DNA of 64,000 bases from NCBI GenBank assembly GCA_964463695.1, contig CAYXCZ010000001.1:195676-259675 (forward strand). Direction: 5' to 3'. Positions 33,516 to 42,937 of this stretch are shown here, piece by piece; position 1 is the first letter of the stretch; every line of letters starts with the position of its first letter. This DNA comes from JALNZU01 sp964463695. GTDB taxonomy: Bacteria > Bacteroidota > Bacteroidia > Bacteroidales > F082. Both the position numbers and the translations under genes were made by a program. The notes beneath the pieces are model-generated. The model searched no databases. It was not told where the DNA came from and saw nothing but the letters and a program-made list of their open reading frames with translations.

Positions 33516-33854
33516 ATTGTCAGTTATTTCTTCAGAAGGATCCCAAAATCTTTCTTTGAAATTCAATATTTGATCATTTTCAATTATAAACCCTTCATTT
33601 TCAAGAAGCTGTTTCATAATTTCATGACCTCCAAAATGTGCTTTACCCGTCAGTAATCCGTTTCGGTTCACAACACGGTGAGCAGGAACCGCCTTGTGTG
33701 TGCTGTGTGACTGATTCATTGCCCATCCCACCATCCGTGATGATCCTTTTGAACCAAGAAAAGCAGCTATTGCACCATAAGAAGTTGCTCTTCCGAAAGG
33801 TATAAGAGCAACCACTTCATAAACTTTCTCAAAAAAACTTTCGGAGCTTTTCAT
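33507..33854 (-). CDS. Alkyltransferase-like (ATL) DNA-binding protein, MGMT family
   Basis: 115 residues covering the DNA-binding domain of O6-alkylguanine-DNA alkyltransferase. The catalytic PCHR motif is PAHR here (AVPAHRVVNRNG), so it cannot accept an alkyl group. ATL proteins flip and flag O6-alkylguanine for nucleotide excision repair. The start codon overlaps the trmB stop, so it is co-translated with trmB. Confidence 0.88.
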   Translation of the reverse strand: MKSSESFFEKVYEVVALIPFGRATSYGAIAAFLGSKGSSRMVGWAMNQSHSTHKAVPAHRVVNRNGLLTGKAHFGGHEIMKQLLENEGFIIENDQILNFKERFWDPSEEITDNLG

Positions 33855-34522
33855 TACAACCTGAATCGAATGTATTTGATTGTCAATCCTTGTGCAAGCC
33901 AGATCTGCTCGTAATAGGTACGAATGCTCTTCACCTCCATTTCATCACTGGTGGCATAAAGATCGGAGGTATGATAAAGCAGCGGGAGTGAAAGCTCTCG
34001 AATGACTTCTAATGTATAATCATATAAAAGCTGACTATCAGTTTTTAAATGAACCACGCCATCATTCTTTAAAACACGCTTGTATTGCTCAAGAAACATG
34101 GGTGAAGTAAGGCGCTTTCTCGTCCGTGAAATTTGCGGCTGGGGATCAGGGAAGGTTATCCAAATTTCAGAAACCTCTTCTGTTTCAAAAAAATAGTTGA
34201 TGTGATTGATTTTTGTACGAACAAAAGCAACATTTTTCAATCCCTTTTCGCGGGCAAGCGTTAAACCTTTCCATAAACGCGCTCCTTTTATATCGAAGCC
34301 AATGAAATTTTTATCAGGATATTTTTCAGCAAGGCCAACCGTATATTCGCCTTTGCCACAACCCAGTTCAACGACGATAGGATTTTCATTCCCAAAAAAA
34401 CTTTTACTCCATGAGCCTTTGAACTCAAATGGTAAATTGATCAGCTGTTCGTAATTGTATTGAAAAAGATTTTCAAAAGTCAGGTTTTCTGCAAAACGTT
34501 GCAGCTTATTCTTTGATCCCAC
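33854..34522 (-). CDS. trmB: tRNA (guanine-N7-)-methyltransferase
   Basis: 222 residues. The SAM-binding motif is VVELGCGKGEYTVGLAEKYPD (about 50-70), with IWITFPDPQP near 120 and HLKTDSQLLYDYT near 160, all signatures of TrmB. It methylates G46 in the variable loop of tRNAs. It is followed directly by the ATL gene. Confidence 0.94.
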   Translation of the reverse strand: MGSKNKLQRFAENLTFENLFQYNYEQLINLPFEFKGSWSKSFFGNENPIVVELGCGKGEYTVGLAEKYPDKNFIGFDIKGARLWKGLTLAREKGLKNVAFVRTKINHINYFFETEEVSEIWITFPDPQPQISRTRKRLTSPMFLEQYKRVLKNDGVVHLKTDSQLLYDYTLEVIRELSLPLLYHTSDLYATSDEMEVKSIRTYYEQIWLAQGLTIKYIRFRL

Positions 34523-34541
34523 ACCAACAAATATTTTGATT

Positions 34542-35828
34542 TTAGATTACAAGCAGCCAGGCTTGTTTGTTCTCTTTGCGTTTCACTTCGTCGAGTTGTT
34601 GCATGGCAACTGACTCATTTTCAAACATACCATAAGAAACGCGCCATAATCCTCCGGAGGTCTGACCTGCATAAACAGCTTCAAAACTCTTTTTCTTTAA
34701 GTCTTCTATTAAGTTGTCTGCATTTTTTTTCTCTCTGAAAGCACCTGCAATAATATGATACTCTTTTGAATACTTTTTGACTGATTCAACAGGTTTACTC
34801 ACTTCAACAACGACAGGTGTAACAGCCTTTTCCACTATCTGTTCAGGTGCTACTTTGGCAAATGTATCTGTTTGTGGTATTTCTATTTGTTCTTCAACAC
34901 TATCGTTCAAAATAACAGAATCAACAAAAACATTTGGCTCTACATTCAAAGGTAGAGTTTCTGACTTTGGTTCTGGAACGATCTCAGCTTGATAAGAGTT
35001 TGCGGGGATGAGGTCATTTATACCTGCTTTTGCTTTCGAAAAACCTTCAATAAAACCTGTAAAGTCTTGAGAAGGAATCATGGATTCGACAGGTAATTTA
35101 TCAAGGTGATGAATCACATATTCATTCGGGCTTGCATAAAAGAAAGGCAAAATGGATGCATGACCCTTGTACTGATCATAATAATACTCAACAGTTTTGT
35201 AATTCATGACTCCCCATGCAGCAAATAAAATAGAAGCAGCTGCACCTACGATAACAAGCTGTCGTTTTAATTTTCCAGGACGATGTGAGGCCAGCATGCG
35301 CTTTTCTACTACAGGAGTTGGCTTCTTTGGAGTTTCTGGTTTTTGTTCTTCTTCCTGACGGCGTGGTGGATTGGCAAATACCTTTTCCACTCTTTTCTGA
35401 AAGTCCTCACGTTTGATTGGTGGTGAAACAAAACCACTTAAGCCGAAAGATTCTGCAAGGTAATTTTGATTTGTATCAGGTTCAAAAACGATTTGTCTTT
35501 CCTTATTATAAGTAATACTTCCAATGTTTCTGAAATGTATTTTCTTCCCTTCATCCATCACCGACAGGCATTTCAAAACAAAACGATCAAGACGTGATTT
35601 TGCATCTTGGTAAGCCAGTTTCTCTGAACGCGCAATATGATTTAAAAGTAAGCCATCGTTGGTACGAAGCATAGGATTGAAAACCACTTCGCGGTGCGGT
35701 GGCTTAAAATAATGCTTCATTGGATGAATATAGGCAGCATGATCACGTGTGAGAAAACCACCTAAACCGGGGATAACCACACATTCATACTCAAAAAGTA
35801 AATCGCCTATATAACCTGCTATCTTCAT
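34542..35828 (-). CDS. HU-CCDC81 and SPOR domain membrane protein
   Basis: 428 residues. The N-terminal 140 residues match the Bacteroidota HU-CCDC81 tandem domain (YECVVIPGLGGFLTRDHAA). A basic linker and one membrane helix follow (VIVGAAASILFAAWGVM, about 205-222). The C-terminal SPOR domain reads EYHIIAGAFREKKNADNLIEDL. SPOR domains bind denuded peptidoglycan at division septa, so a role in division or envelope positioning is likely; whether the HU part touches DNA is unknown. Confidence 0.85.
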   Translation of the reverse strand: MKIAGYIGDLLFEYECVVIPGLGGFLTRDHAAYIHPMKHYFKPPHREVVFNPMLRTNDGLLLNHIARSEKLAYQDAKSRLDRFVLKCLSVMDEGKKIHFRNIGSITYNKERQIVFEPDTNQNYLAESFGLSGFVSPPIKREDFQKRVEKVFANPPRRQEEEQKPETPKKPTPVVEKRMLASHRPGKLKRQLVIVGAAASILFAAWGVMNYKTVEYYYDQYKGHASILPFFYASPNEYVIHHLDKLPVESMIPSQDFTGFIEGFSKAKAGINDLIPANSYQAEIVPEPKSETLPLNVEPNVFVDSVILNDSVEEQIEIPQTDTFAKVAPEQIVEKAVTPVVVEVSKPVESVKKYSKEYHIIAGAFREKKNADNLIEDLKKKSFEAVYAGQTSGGLWRVSYGMFENESVAMQQLDEVKRKENKQAWLLVI

Positions 35829-35909
35829 GAATATTAATAAATAATCGTTTAAATGCTTTCAGCCATTTTATTGAAACAGCCTGCTAAGATACGCATTATA
35901 CGCCAAAAA

Positions 35910-36647
35910 TCAGAAAAAGTTCGGTATTTTTTTTAGATCTTCAGGAGTATCAATGCCAAAGTTTTGAATTTCGGTAATTCCAACACCAATCGAAAAGCCA
36001 TTTTCAAGCCATCTGAGTTGCTCTAACGATTCGGCTTTTTCGAGGGAAGAAACGGGAAGCGCTGCAATTTTCGCAAGAACATCCGAACGATAAGCATACA
36101 AGCCGATATGCTTCAGATAGTTATGATGGAGTTGCCAACTCTCCTGTACATTTGAGCGCTGAAATGGTATCGCATGACGACTGAAATAAATTGCCTTGCC
36201 ATGAACGGATGTTACCACCTTGACTACATTGGAATTAAAGAGGTCCTCATCCGCATCAATAGCCTTGGCAAGCGTAGCAATGTCAGCATCGCTTACTTGA
36301 AGTAAATGAGCAAGCTGATCTATTTGAGAAGGATGAATGAAAGGTTCGTCGCCTTGAATATTCACAACAGCATCAAAAGATTCATCCATAAGTTGCAAAG
36401 CCTCAAGGCATCGGTCCGTTCCGCTCTGATGATCTGCACGTGTCATAACAACATTACCGCCAAAGCTTTTTACTGCTTGCAAAATCCTTTCATCGTCAGT
36501 AGCAACAACCACTTTTGACAAATGAGATGCCTGAAGGCATTGCTCATAAACACGTTGAATCATCATTTTTCCTTGAATGAGAATCAATGGCTTGCCAGGA
36601 AACCTTGTCGAGGCAAAACGTGCGGGTATGACTCCTAAGAAACGCAT
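35910..36647 (-). CDS. kdsB: 3-deoxy-manno-octulosonate cytidylyltransferase
   Basis: 245 residues. The nucleotide-binding motif GVIPARFASTRFPGKPL is at the N-terminus, with VNIQGDEPFI near 98 and HIGLYAYR near 180. It activates Kdo with CTP for lipopolysaccharide inner core synthesis. A TTG two codons upstream is possible, but the ATG fits the family start better. Confidence 0.95.
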   Translation of the reverse strand: MRFLGVIPARFASTRFPGKPLILIQGKMMIQRVYEQCLQASHLSKVVVATDDERILQAVKSFGGNVVMTRADHQSGTDRCLEALQLMDESFDAVVNIQGDEPFIHPSQIDQLAHLLQVSDADIATLAKAIDADEDLFNSNVVKVVTSVHGKAIYFSRHAIPFQRSNVQESWQLHHNYLKHIGLYAYRSDVLAKIAALPVSSLEKAESLEQLRWLENGFSIGVGITEIQNFGIDTPEDLKKIPNFF

Positions 36648-36670
36648 AATCAATCTATTGTTATCCTAAT

Positions 36671-37282
36671 TTAGAATAAACCATGCAGGTTAGTATTCAC
36701 CTTTTCGATAACGTAACTAAGATCTTCAGGTTTTTCAAGGTCAATCTCGTCCACCTCAATGATAAGTAATTTGCCGATTGTATAAGTAGAAATCCATGCC
36801 TCGTAACGTTCATTAAGGTGCTTCAGGTAATCAAGCCGGATAGATGCTTCGTAGTCGCGTCCGCGTTTTTGAATCTGATTTACCAACGTAGGCACAGAGG
36901 CTCTGAGGTAGATAAGCAAATCGGGTGGCTGAATAAACTTGCTCATCAATTCAAACAACGAGCTGTAATTGTCAAAATCGCGTGAAGACATGAGGTTCAT
37001 TGAATGAAGGTTAGGCGCAAAAATATGTGCATCTTCATATATCGTCCGATCCTGAACAATTGTTTTTCCACTGTTTCGAATTTCAATCACCTGACGAAAG
37101 CGGCTGTTAAGAAAATACACTTGCAGGTTGAACGACCACCGTTGCATGTCTTCATAAAAGCTATGCAAATAAGGATTGTTTTCGACGTCTTCAAAATGAG
37201 GTGTCCATCCAAAATGTTTGGAAAGCAGTCGGGTAAGGGTGGTTTTACCTGAGCCAATGTTTCCTGAAATAGCAATATGCAT
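36671..37282 (-). CDS. Deoxynucleoside kinase family protein
   Basis: 203 residues. The P-loop ISGNIGSGKTTLTRLL is at the N-terminus. The substrate-base residues EDVENNPYL and the VQDRTIYEDAHIFA segment correspond to the DRS motif (here DRT), with a LID segment KRGRDYEASIRLDYLKHLNERYEAW. It phosphorylates deoxynucleosides for salvage; which base is used cannot be told. It lies 23 bp upstream of kdsB on the same strand. Confidence 0.88.
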   Translation of the reverse strand: MHIAISGNIGSGKTTLTRLLSKHFGWTPHFEDVENNPYLHSFYEDMQRWSFNLQVYFLNSRFRQVIEIRNSGKTIVQDRTIYEDAHIFAPNLHSMNLMSSRDFDNYSSLFELMSKFIQPPDLLIYLRASVPTLVNQIQKRGRDYEASIRLDYLKHLNERYEAWISTYTIGKLLIIEVDEIDLEKPEDLSYVIEKVNTNLHGLF

Positions 37283-37323
37283 GGGATGAGTTTTAATGCA
37301 AATATAACGATTTTGATCTTATC

Positions 37324-38841
37324 CTAATCTTTGTTTTGAGGAAGAATTTCGTCAAGAATACTTCGGTCGTTGGATAGCCTTGGCACTTTGTGCTGTCCAC
37401 CCAATTTCCCTTTCTTTTTCAGCCAGTTATAAAAAGTATCTGTTTTAACTGAGTGAATAATTGGAGGCATCAGGATCATATTGTGGTAACGCTTTGCTTC
37501 ATAATCTGAATTCAGGGATTTTAAGGCGTTATCAAGTGTCTCGATGAAAAAATCGAGATGCTGAGGAGGTTTTTCAAACTCAATAATCCATTCGTGGGCC
37601 GCTGTTTTTTTATCTTTAGAGAAATGAGGTCCGGCAGTATAATCTTTAATTACAGCCTGACATTTAGCGCAAGCAATATTCAAAGCCTTATCAGCATTAT
37701 CCACCATCAGTTCTTCCCCAAACGTATTGATATAACTTTTTGTTCTTCCTGTAATTTTCAACCTGTAAGGACTCACAGAAGTAAACACAACCGTATCACC
37801 AATCATGTATCGCCATAGACCTGCGTTGGTGGTTATAAGCATTGCATAGTTAACGCCCATCTGGACTTCAGCGAGTTGAACAGCTTTCGGGTGCTCGTCA
37901 TTAATAAATTCCATGGGGATAAACTCATAAAAAATGCCGTAATCCAGCATTAAAAGCAACTCATTCCTGTCGGACAAATCCTGAATGCCAAAAAAACCTT
38001 CCGAAGCATTATAGGTTTCCATGTAATGCATTCTTGACGAAGGGATCATGGCTTTAAATTGTTCGCGGTAAGGATCAAAACTTACACCACCATGAAAAAA
38101 CACTTCCAGACGTGGCCAAACCTCTGATATGTTGTCCTTTCCGGAGATTTCCAATATCCTTCTTAAAAGCACCGTTGTCCAGGAGGGAACTCCCGAAATA
38201 CTGGTGACATCGTGCTGCATCGTTTCCTGCGCCATCATCTCAATCTTCGATTCCCACTCATCCATCAAAGCTATGTTGATGTTGGGTGTTTTTAAAAACT
38301 GAACCCAAAAAGGTAAGTTTTGAATCAGGATGGCTGATAAATCACCATCATAATAGGAAGTGTTGCTGATTTCACTGATTGTATGGCTTCCACCCATCAC
38401 AAGTCCGCGACCATCAAAAACTTCGGAATCGGGGAAGTTGTTCACAAAAAACGAGATCATATCCTTTCCTCCCTTAAAGTGACACTCTTCAAGTGAGGCA
38501 TTACTTACAGGAATAAACTTGCTTTTGCTCGAAGTAGTTCCTGATGATTTGGCAAACCATTTTATTTCTTCAGGCCAAAGGATGTTTTCCTCGCCTTTTC
38601 TCATCCTGTCGATAAAGGGTTTAAGTTGCTCATAATCACTTATCGGAACCCTTTCGGTGAATTCATGATAGGTATTTATAGATTTAAAATCATACAAGCG
38701 TCCCCATTCCGTTGATTTTCCAGCAAGAATAAGTCGTCTAAACCATTCCTCCTGAACCTCATAAGGGTATTTCATGAATAATTCAATCTGATGGATACGT
38801 TTTCGCATCAACCATGACATCACTGCATTTAAAATTGGCAT
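37324..38841 (-). CDS. GH3 family acyl-adenylate/amide synthetase
   Basis: 505 residues of the GH3 superfamily, named after plant auxin-conjugating enzymes. The ATP-binding loop reads WFAKSSGTTSSKSKFIPVS (about 90-108), with YNASEGFFG near 265 and the hinge motif YRLKITGRTKSYINTFGEE near 355. Bacteroidota carry GH3 proteins of unknown substrate. It lies between the nucleoside kinase and permease genes. Confidence 0.88.
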   Translation of the reverse strand: MPILNAVMSWLMRKRIHQIELFMKYPYEVQEEWFRRLILAGKSTEWGRLYDFKSINTYHEFTERVPISDYEQLKPFIDRMRKGEENILWPEEIKWFAKSSGTTSSKSKFIPVSNASLEECHFKGGKDMISFFVNNFPDSEVFDGRGLVMGGSHTISEISNTSYYDGDLSAILIQNLPFWVQFLKTPNINIALMDEWESKIEMMAQETMQHDVTSISGVPSWTTVLLRRILEISGKDNISEVWPRLEVFFHGGVSFDPYREQFKAMIPSSRMHYMETYNASEGFFGIQDLSDRNELLLMLDYGIFYEFIPMEFINDEHPKAVQLAEVQMGVNYAMLITTNAGLWRYMIGDTVVFTSVSPYRLKITGRTKSYINTFGEELMVDNADKALNIACAKCQAVIKDYTAGPHFSKDKKTAAHEWIIEFEKPPQHLDFFIETLDNALKSLNSDYEAKRYHNMILMPPIIHSVKTDTFYNWLKKKGKLGGQHKVPRLSNDRSILDEILPQNKD

Positions 38842-38861
38842 AAACTTCTTTTTTAAACGGT

Positions 38862-39938
38862 CTATTTCGGTGCTTTCCTAACAAGATATACCCCAACGAT
38901 AGCAAATATGATATTTGGAATCCAAGCCGCAAGCATAGGGGATAAATCACCATAAGTTGCAAAAACAGTTGATACTTGCATAAAAAGAATATAAGAGAAG
39001 GTTATTGCGATTCCTGCTCCCAAATGAACACCAATACCACCTCTGACTTTACGACTCGATAAAGCGACACCAATAAAAGTGAGTATAAGAATAGCTGCCG
39101 GAGAAGCTAATCGCTTGTTCATTTCAACTTCGTATAAGATAACATTGTCGTTTCCCTTAATACGTTCATCTGCTATATGATCCCGTAACTCCCAAAAATT
39201 CATCACTTCAAAATCCTCTTTAATTTCGTAAAGATCCGTTGTTTTAAGGTTCAGAACTGTATCTTTTTTTGCACCTTTAAATATATGTTCATTTTGGTTG
39301 TCGATAAACCTCTCAACAAACGCATATATTGTCCAGATACTGTCTGCTTTATCCCGCTCAATACGGTCGCCCGTCAACTTATATGTCAATTGCTGATCGA
39401 GGTACTTTTCGAGTGTGAACCTGTATCCTACATGTTGTGCGCTATTGTAACTTTCAACATAAATAAAAACCCCTTTCTCAATTTGCAGATGAATATTACG
39501 GTTTCTGTCTTTCGTAAGATTCTCCATATAGGTATTCTTGAATTCCCTGCGCTGCTCATTTGTTTTTGGTATCAGAAAGTTACCAAGGTAAGCTGAGAAA
39601 AAAGCAAGCAAGAGTGATGCAAAAAGATACGGCCGAAGCATTCTCCAAAAACTGATCCCGCTGCTCAAAATGGCAATAATCTCGGTATCTCCGGCCATTT
39701 TAGAGGTAAAAAATATTACCGAAATAAATGTGAAAAGATAAACGAAAAGATTGATGAAATAAGGAATGAAATTGAGGTAATAGTCAAGTAAAATTGCTTT
39801 TACAGGCGCGTTGTTTTTAAGAAAATCTTCGATGTTTTCACTGATATCAAAAATGATTACAATGATAATCAGCAGGGAAATTGCATAAACAAAGGTTCCA
39901 ATAAATTTCTTGAAAATGTACCAGTCGATAAGTTTCAT
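38862..39938 (-). CDS. LptF/LptG-type permease (YjgP/YjgQ family)
   Basis: 358 residues. Three N-terminal helices, a periplasmic beta-jellyroll of about 150 residues and three C-terminal helices give the fold of the Lpt permease that extracts lipopolysaccharide from the inner membrane and passes it to LptC/A. Whether it is F or G cannot be told. Its ATG lies 2 bp after the tgt stop. Confidence 0.9.
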   Translation of the reverse strand: MKLIDWYIFKKFIGTFVYAISLLIIIVIIFDISENIEDFLKNNAPVKAILLDYYLNFIPYFINLFVYLFTFISVIFFTSKMAGDTEIIAILSSGISFWRMLRPYLFASLLLAFFSAYLGNFLIPKTNEQRREFKNTYMENLTKDRNRNIHLQIEKGVFIYVESYNSAQHVGYRFTLEKYLDQQLTYKLTGDRIERDKADSIWTIYAFVERFIDNQNEHIFKGAKKDTVLNLKTTDLYEIKEDFEVMNFWELRDHIADERIKGNDNVILYEVEMNKRLASPAAILILTFIGVALSSRKVRGGIGVHLGAGIAITFSYILFMQVSTVFATYGDLSPMLAAWIPNIIFAIVGVYLVRKAPK

Positions 39939-39940
39939 AA

Positions 39941-41071
39941 TCAGAGACGTTGCATCAGGCGTGGTGTAATTTCATTTTTCCATGTAGCAAAATCACCCAT
40001 TAGGATATGTTTTCTGGCTTCTTTCACGAGCCAAAGGTAAAATCCAAGATTATGAACGCTGGCGATCATGCTTCCCAACATTTCCTTAGCCACAAATAAA
40101 TGTCTTAGATATGCCCTGGAATATTGACTGTCAACAAATTGCAAGCCATTTTCATCAACGGGGCTAAAATCTGCTTTCCATTTTTCATTTCGCATATTGA
40201 TGATACCGTTGCTGGTAAAAAGCATTCCGTTTCTTCCGTTTCGGGTTGGCATAACACAGTCGAACATATCAATACCTAAAGCAATACTTTCAAGAATATT
40301 GGCAGGAGTTCCAACTCCCATCAAATAACGTGGTTTATCGTCGGGTAGTATGCTGCAAACGAGCTCTGTCATTTCATACATTATTTCATGGGGTTCGCCA
40401 ACCGATAATCCACCAATTGCATTCCCGTCAGCACCCTTTGAAGCAATTGTATCGGCAGAAAGCTTTCTGAGATCGCGGTAAGTACTTCCCTGAACAATAG
40501 GAAACAAGGTTTGGTCGTATCCGTAATGAGGTGTTGTTTCTTTCAGGCGTGAAATGCACCTGTCGAGCCACTTGTGTGTAATAGCTGTTGATGTGACCGC
40601 ATACTTATAATCACATGGATAAGGAGTGCATTCGTCGAAAGCCATGATGATGTCTGCACCAATTTTTCGTTGAATATCCATCACGTTTTCAGGCGTAAAC
40701 TGATGACGGCTACCATCGATATGAGACTGAAATGTAACCCCTTCTTCGGTAAGTTTCCGGCGTGCACTTAACGAATAAACCTGATAACCACCACTGTCTG
40801 TAAGAATAGGCCGGTCCCAATTATTAAATTTGTGAAGTCCGCCAGCCTCCTGAAGAATGTCAATACCGGGACGAAGATATAAATGATAGGTATTACCTAA
40901 AATAATCTGTGCCTGAATATCATCTTTCAGTTCGCGCTGGTGTACAGCTTTCACAGTTCCGGCTGTACCAACAGGCATAAAAATCGGCGTTTCTATCAAC
41001 CCATGATCAGTTGTAATAACTCCCGCTCTGGCCGAACTTTTTGTATCTCTCCCCTGAATTTGAAAATCCAT
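39941..41071 (-). CDS. tgt: tRNA-guanine transglycosylase lacking the Zn-binding cysteines
   Basis: 376 residues. Catalytic motifs DSGGYQVYSL (about 90) and CVMPTRNGRNGMLFTS (about 260-275) are intact, as is the base-recognition segment NAIGGLSVGEP. It inserts a queuosine precursor at position 34 of tRNAs with GUN anticodons. Where most bacterial Tgt have CxCxxC before YSRAYLRHL, this protein has GLQFVDSQ; the His of VHNLGFY remains. From memory, other Bacteroidota Tgt look alike, so this seems a lineage trait and not decay. Confidence 0.93.
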   Translation of the reverse strand: MDFQIQGRDTKSSARAGVITTDHGLIETPIFMPVGTAGTVKAVHQRELKDDIQAQIILGNTYHLYLRPGIDILQEAGGLHKFNNWDRPILTDSGGYQVYSLSARRKLTEEGVTFQSHIDGSRHQFTPENVMDIQRKIGADIIMAFDECTPYPCDYKYAVTSTAITHKWLDRCISRLKETTPHYGYDQTLFPIVQGSTYRDLRKLSADTIASKGADGNAIGGLSVGEPHEIMYEMTELVCSILPDDKPRYLMGVGTPANILESIALGIDMFDCVMPTRNGRNGMLFTSNGIINMRNEKWKADFSPVDENGLQFVDSQYSRAYLRHLFVAKEMLGSMIASVHNLGFYLWLVKEARKHILMGDFATWKNEITPRLMQRL

Positions 41072-41087
41072 TCAATCAAAATTTGCA

Positions 41088-41095
41088 CAAAGATA
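41088..41095 (-). promoter_or_regulatory. -7 element of the tgt promoter
   Basis: TATCTTTG followed by T on the minus strand fits TAnnTTTG, 16 bases before the tgt ATG. Confidence 0.5.
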
Positions 41096-41116
41096 ATCCA
41101 AATCGCAAAGATTGGA

Positions 41117-41124
41117 TATTTTTG
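41117..41124 (+). promoter_or_regulatory. -7 element of the glycosyltransferase promoter
   Basis: TATTTTTG followed by C fits TAnnTTTGC. It lies downstream of a possible TTG start at 41112, so translation must start later, at the GTG 20 bases beyond this element. Confidence 0.55.
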
Positions 41125-41144
41125 CAATCTCAAATAACAGGCTT

Positions 41145-42284
41145 GTGTGGATAGATCTTAACTTCAACTTACTCACTTACATCATTTTAGGTATAATATC
41201 GCTTTCGTTAATTATACAATTATCATACTATTGGGGGCTGTTTTCCCGTCTGGCATTCCATAAAAAAGCTTTAAAGGAAGTCGATCAAAGCACATACCCT
41301 CCCGTTTCAGTTGTTATTTCAGCTCGTAATGCTATCCTTGATCTGGAAAAAAACCTTCCTTATATTTTATATCAGGACTATCCTGCCTTCGAAGTTGTTG
41401 TGGTAAACGATTCCTCAGATGATGGAACTGAAGAATTTATTACAGATTTGGCCCGCTACGAACCAAAACTAAATATTGTTCATATACGTCAAAACCTCAA
41501 TTTTTTTCAGGGGAAGAAATTCCCTTTAAGTTTAGGAATCAAATCTGCAAAAAATGAACTGTTACTGTTAACAGATTCAGATTGCAGACCAACCTCCAAC
41601 CAATGGATTAGAAGTTTTGTAGCCAATTATACGAATGATAAACAAATGGTTATCGGATATGGTGCTTATGAAAAAGGCAAAGGACTTCTTGGCTTTTTAC
41701 AACACTTTGACACCATACAAATAGCCATGTTGTACTTATCAAAGGCGTTGGCAGGCAGGCCTTATATGGGAGTAGGCCGTAATCTTTCTTACACAAAAAG
41801 CCTTTTCATGGAAAACAAAGGGTTTATTGCGCATTATAATATCCCTTCAGGTGATGATGACTTATTTGTTCAGCAAGCTGCCACAAAGAAAAATTCTGCA
41901 GTAGAAATCAGTAAAGAATCCATTACAGTTTCAGCACCTAAAGCCACTTTTGAGAGTTGGATTCGTCAAAAACGACGTCACCTTTCAACAGGAAATTATT
42001 ACCGTAGCGGATTAAAATTCCAGTTAGCCTTGTATTCTTTTACACAGCTAAGCTTTTATATTTCATTCGTTTGGCTTTTCTTTCTGCCGATACATTGGTT
42101 ATTTCCGCTTTCATTTTTTATGATAAGGTATATCAATCAGCTAGTAATTTTTGGCAAAAGCTCCTCACGTTTGCACGAAAAGTTCAATTATGCCTTTACC
42201 CCTTTCGCTGAACTATTTTTTATTATTTTTAACCCATTGCTTTTGGTTATTAATACCTTTTCAAAACCATCTAAATGGATGTAA
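41145..42284 (+). CDS. Membrane-bound family 2 glycosyltransferase
   Basis: About 379 residues. An N-terminal helix (LLTYIILGIISLSLIIQL) precedes a GT-A domain with PVSVVISARNAILDLEKNLP and VVVNDSSDDGTEEF. It has a DSDC motif (LLTDSDCRP, about 145) and SGDDDLFVQ, and the acceptor segment (I)RQKRRHLS resembles QxxRW. Two C-terminal helices follow. It likely transfers a sugar to a lipid or cell-surface polymer. The GTG start is preferred because a -7 element lies between it and the earlier TTG. Its end overlaps the sigma factor gene by 10 bp. Confidence 0.87.
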   Translation: MWIDLNFNLLTYIILGIISLSLIIQLSYYWGLFSRLAFHKKALKEVDQSTYPPVSVVISARNAILDLEKNLPYILYQDYPAFEVVVVNDSSDDGTEEFITDLARYEPKLNIVHIRQNLNFFQGKKFPLSLGIKSAKNELLLLTDSDCRPTSNQWIRSFVANYTNDKQMVIGYGAYEKGKGLLGFLQHFDTIQIAMLYLSKALAGRPYMGVGRNLSYTKSLFMENKGFIAHYNIPSGDDDLFVQQAATKKNSAVEISKESITVSAPKATFESWIRQKRRHLSTGNYYRSGLKFQLALYSFTQLSFYISFVWLFFLPIHWLFPLSFFMIRYINQLVIFGKSSSRLHEKFNYAFTPFAELFFIIFNPLLLVINTFSKPSKWM

Positions 42285-42874
42285 AACATGATCTTACTGA
42301 AAAAGGTAAGAGAGATTTTGAATTGATTCAGCGGGCTTTAAATGAAGACGATCAATCGGCCTATGCGCAATTGTTGCAGCATTACCGTGAACCCGTCTAT
42401 TATTTAATGCTTAAAATGACGGGTAATCCATATGATGCAGAGGATTGTACAATCGAAGCATTTGGCAAGGCATTTAAAAGACTCGAGCAATACACCCCTG
42501 ATTATGGTTTCAGCACATGGTTGTTTCGCATAGCTACAAATAATTGCATTGACTTTCAGAGAAAAAACAAGGTTCAAACTGTCAGTTTAACAGAAAGGGA
42601 ACCTAAAAACCAAACAAGCTTTCAGCTTACCGACAATGGACCCGACCCTGAAGCTTCAATAATTCATGCCCAGAAATTGATCGTTGTAAGGCAAGTGATC
42701 GAAAAATTAAAGCCTCATTACCGCAGCATGATCGAGATGCGCTATTTCGAAGAGATGAGTTATGAAGAAATTGCTGAAAAGATGCATCTTCCTCTTGGAA
42801 CAGTGAAGGCACAACTTTTCAGAGCCAGAGAGTTTCTTTTTCAACTTTTAAAACGCTCGCAGGATAAGTTTTAA
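42275..42874 (+). CDS. ECF-type RNA polymerase sigma factor
   Basis: 199 residues with region 2 (PYDAEDCTIEAFGKAFKRLEQY, then FSTWLFRIATNNCIDFQRK) and region 4 (MSYEEIAEKMHLPLGTVKAQLFRAREFLFQLL). The start is inside the end of the glycosyltransferase gene, which suggests coupled translation. No anti-sigma gene follows, so its control is unclear. Confidence 0.92.
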   Translation: MDVKHDLTEKGKRDFELIQRALNEDDQSAYAQLLQHYREPVYYLMLKMTGNPYDAEDCTIEAFGKAFKRLEQYTPDYGFSTWLFRIATNNCIDFQRKNKVQTVSLTEREPKNQTSFQLTDNGPDPEASIIHAQKLIVVRQVIEKLKPHYRSMIEMRYFEEMSYEEIAEKMHLPLGTVKAQLFRAREFLFQLLKRSQDKF

Positions 42875-42908
42875 CCACTCTTTTCCACTTCCCTAAGCAG
42901 ATTAATTT

Positions 42909-42916
42909 TACCTTTG
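42909..42916 (+). promoter_or_regulatory. -7 element of the hutU promoter
   Basis: TACCTTTG followed by C matches TAnnTTTGC and lies 21 bases before the hutU ATG, within the 63-base gap after the sigma gene. Confidence 0.55.
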
Positions 42917-42937
42917 CAGCGAATAAAATAATGTCGT

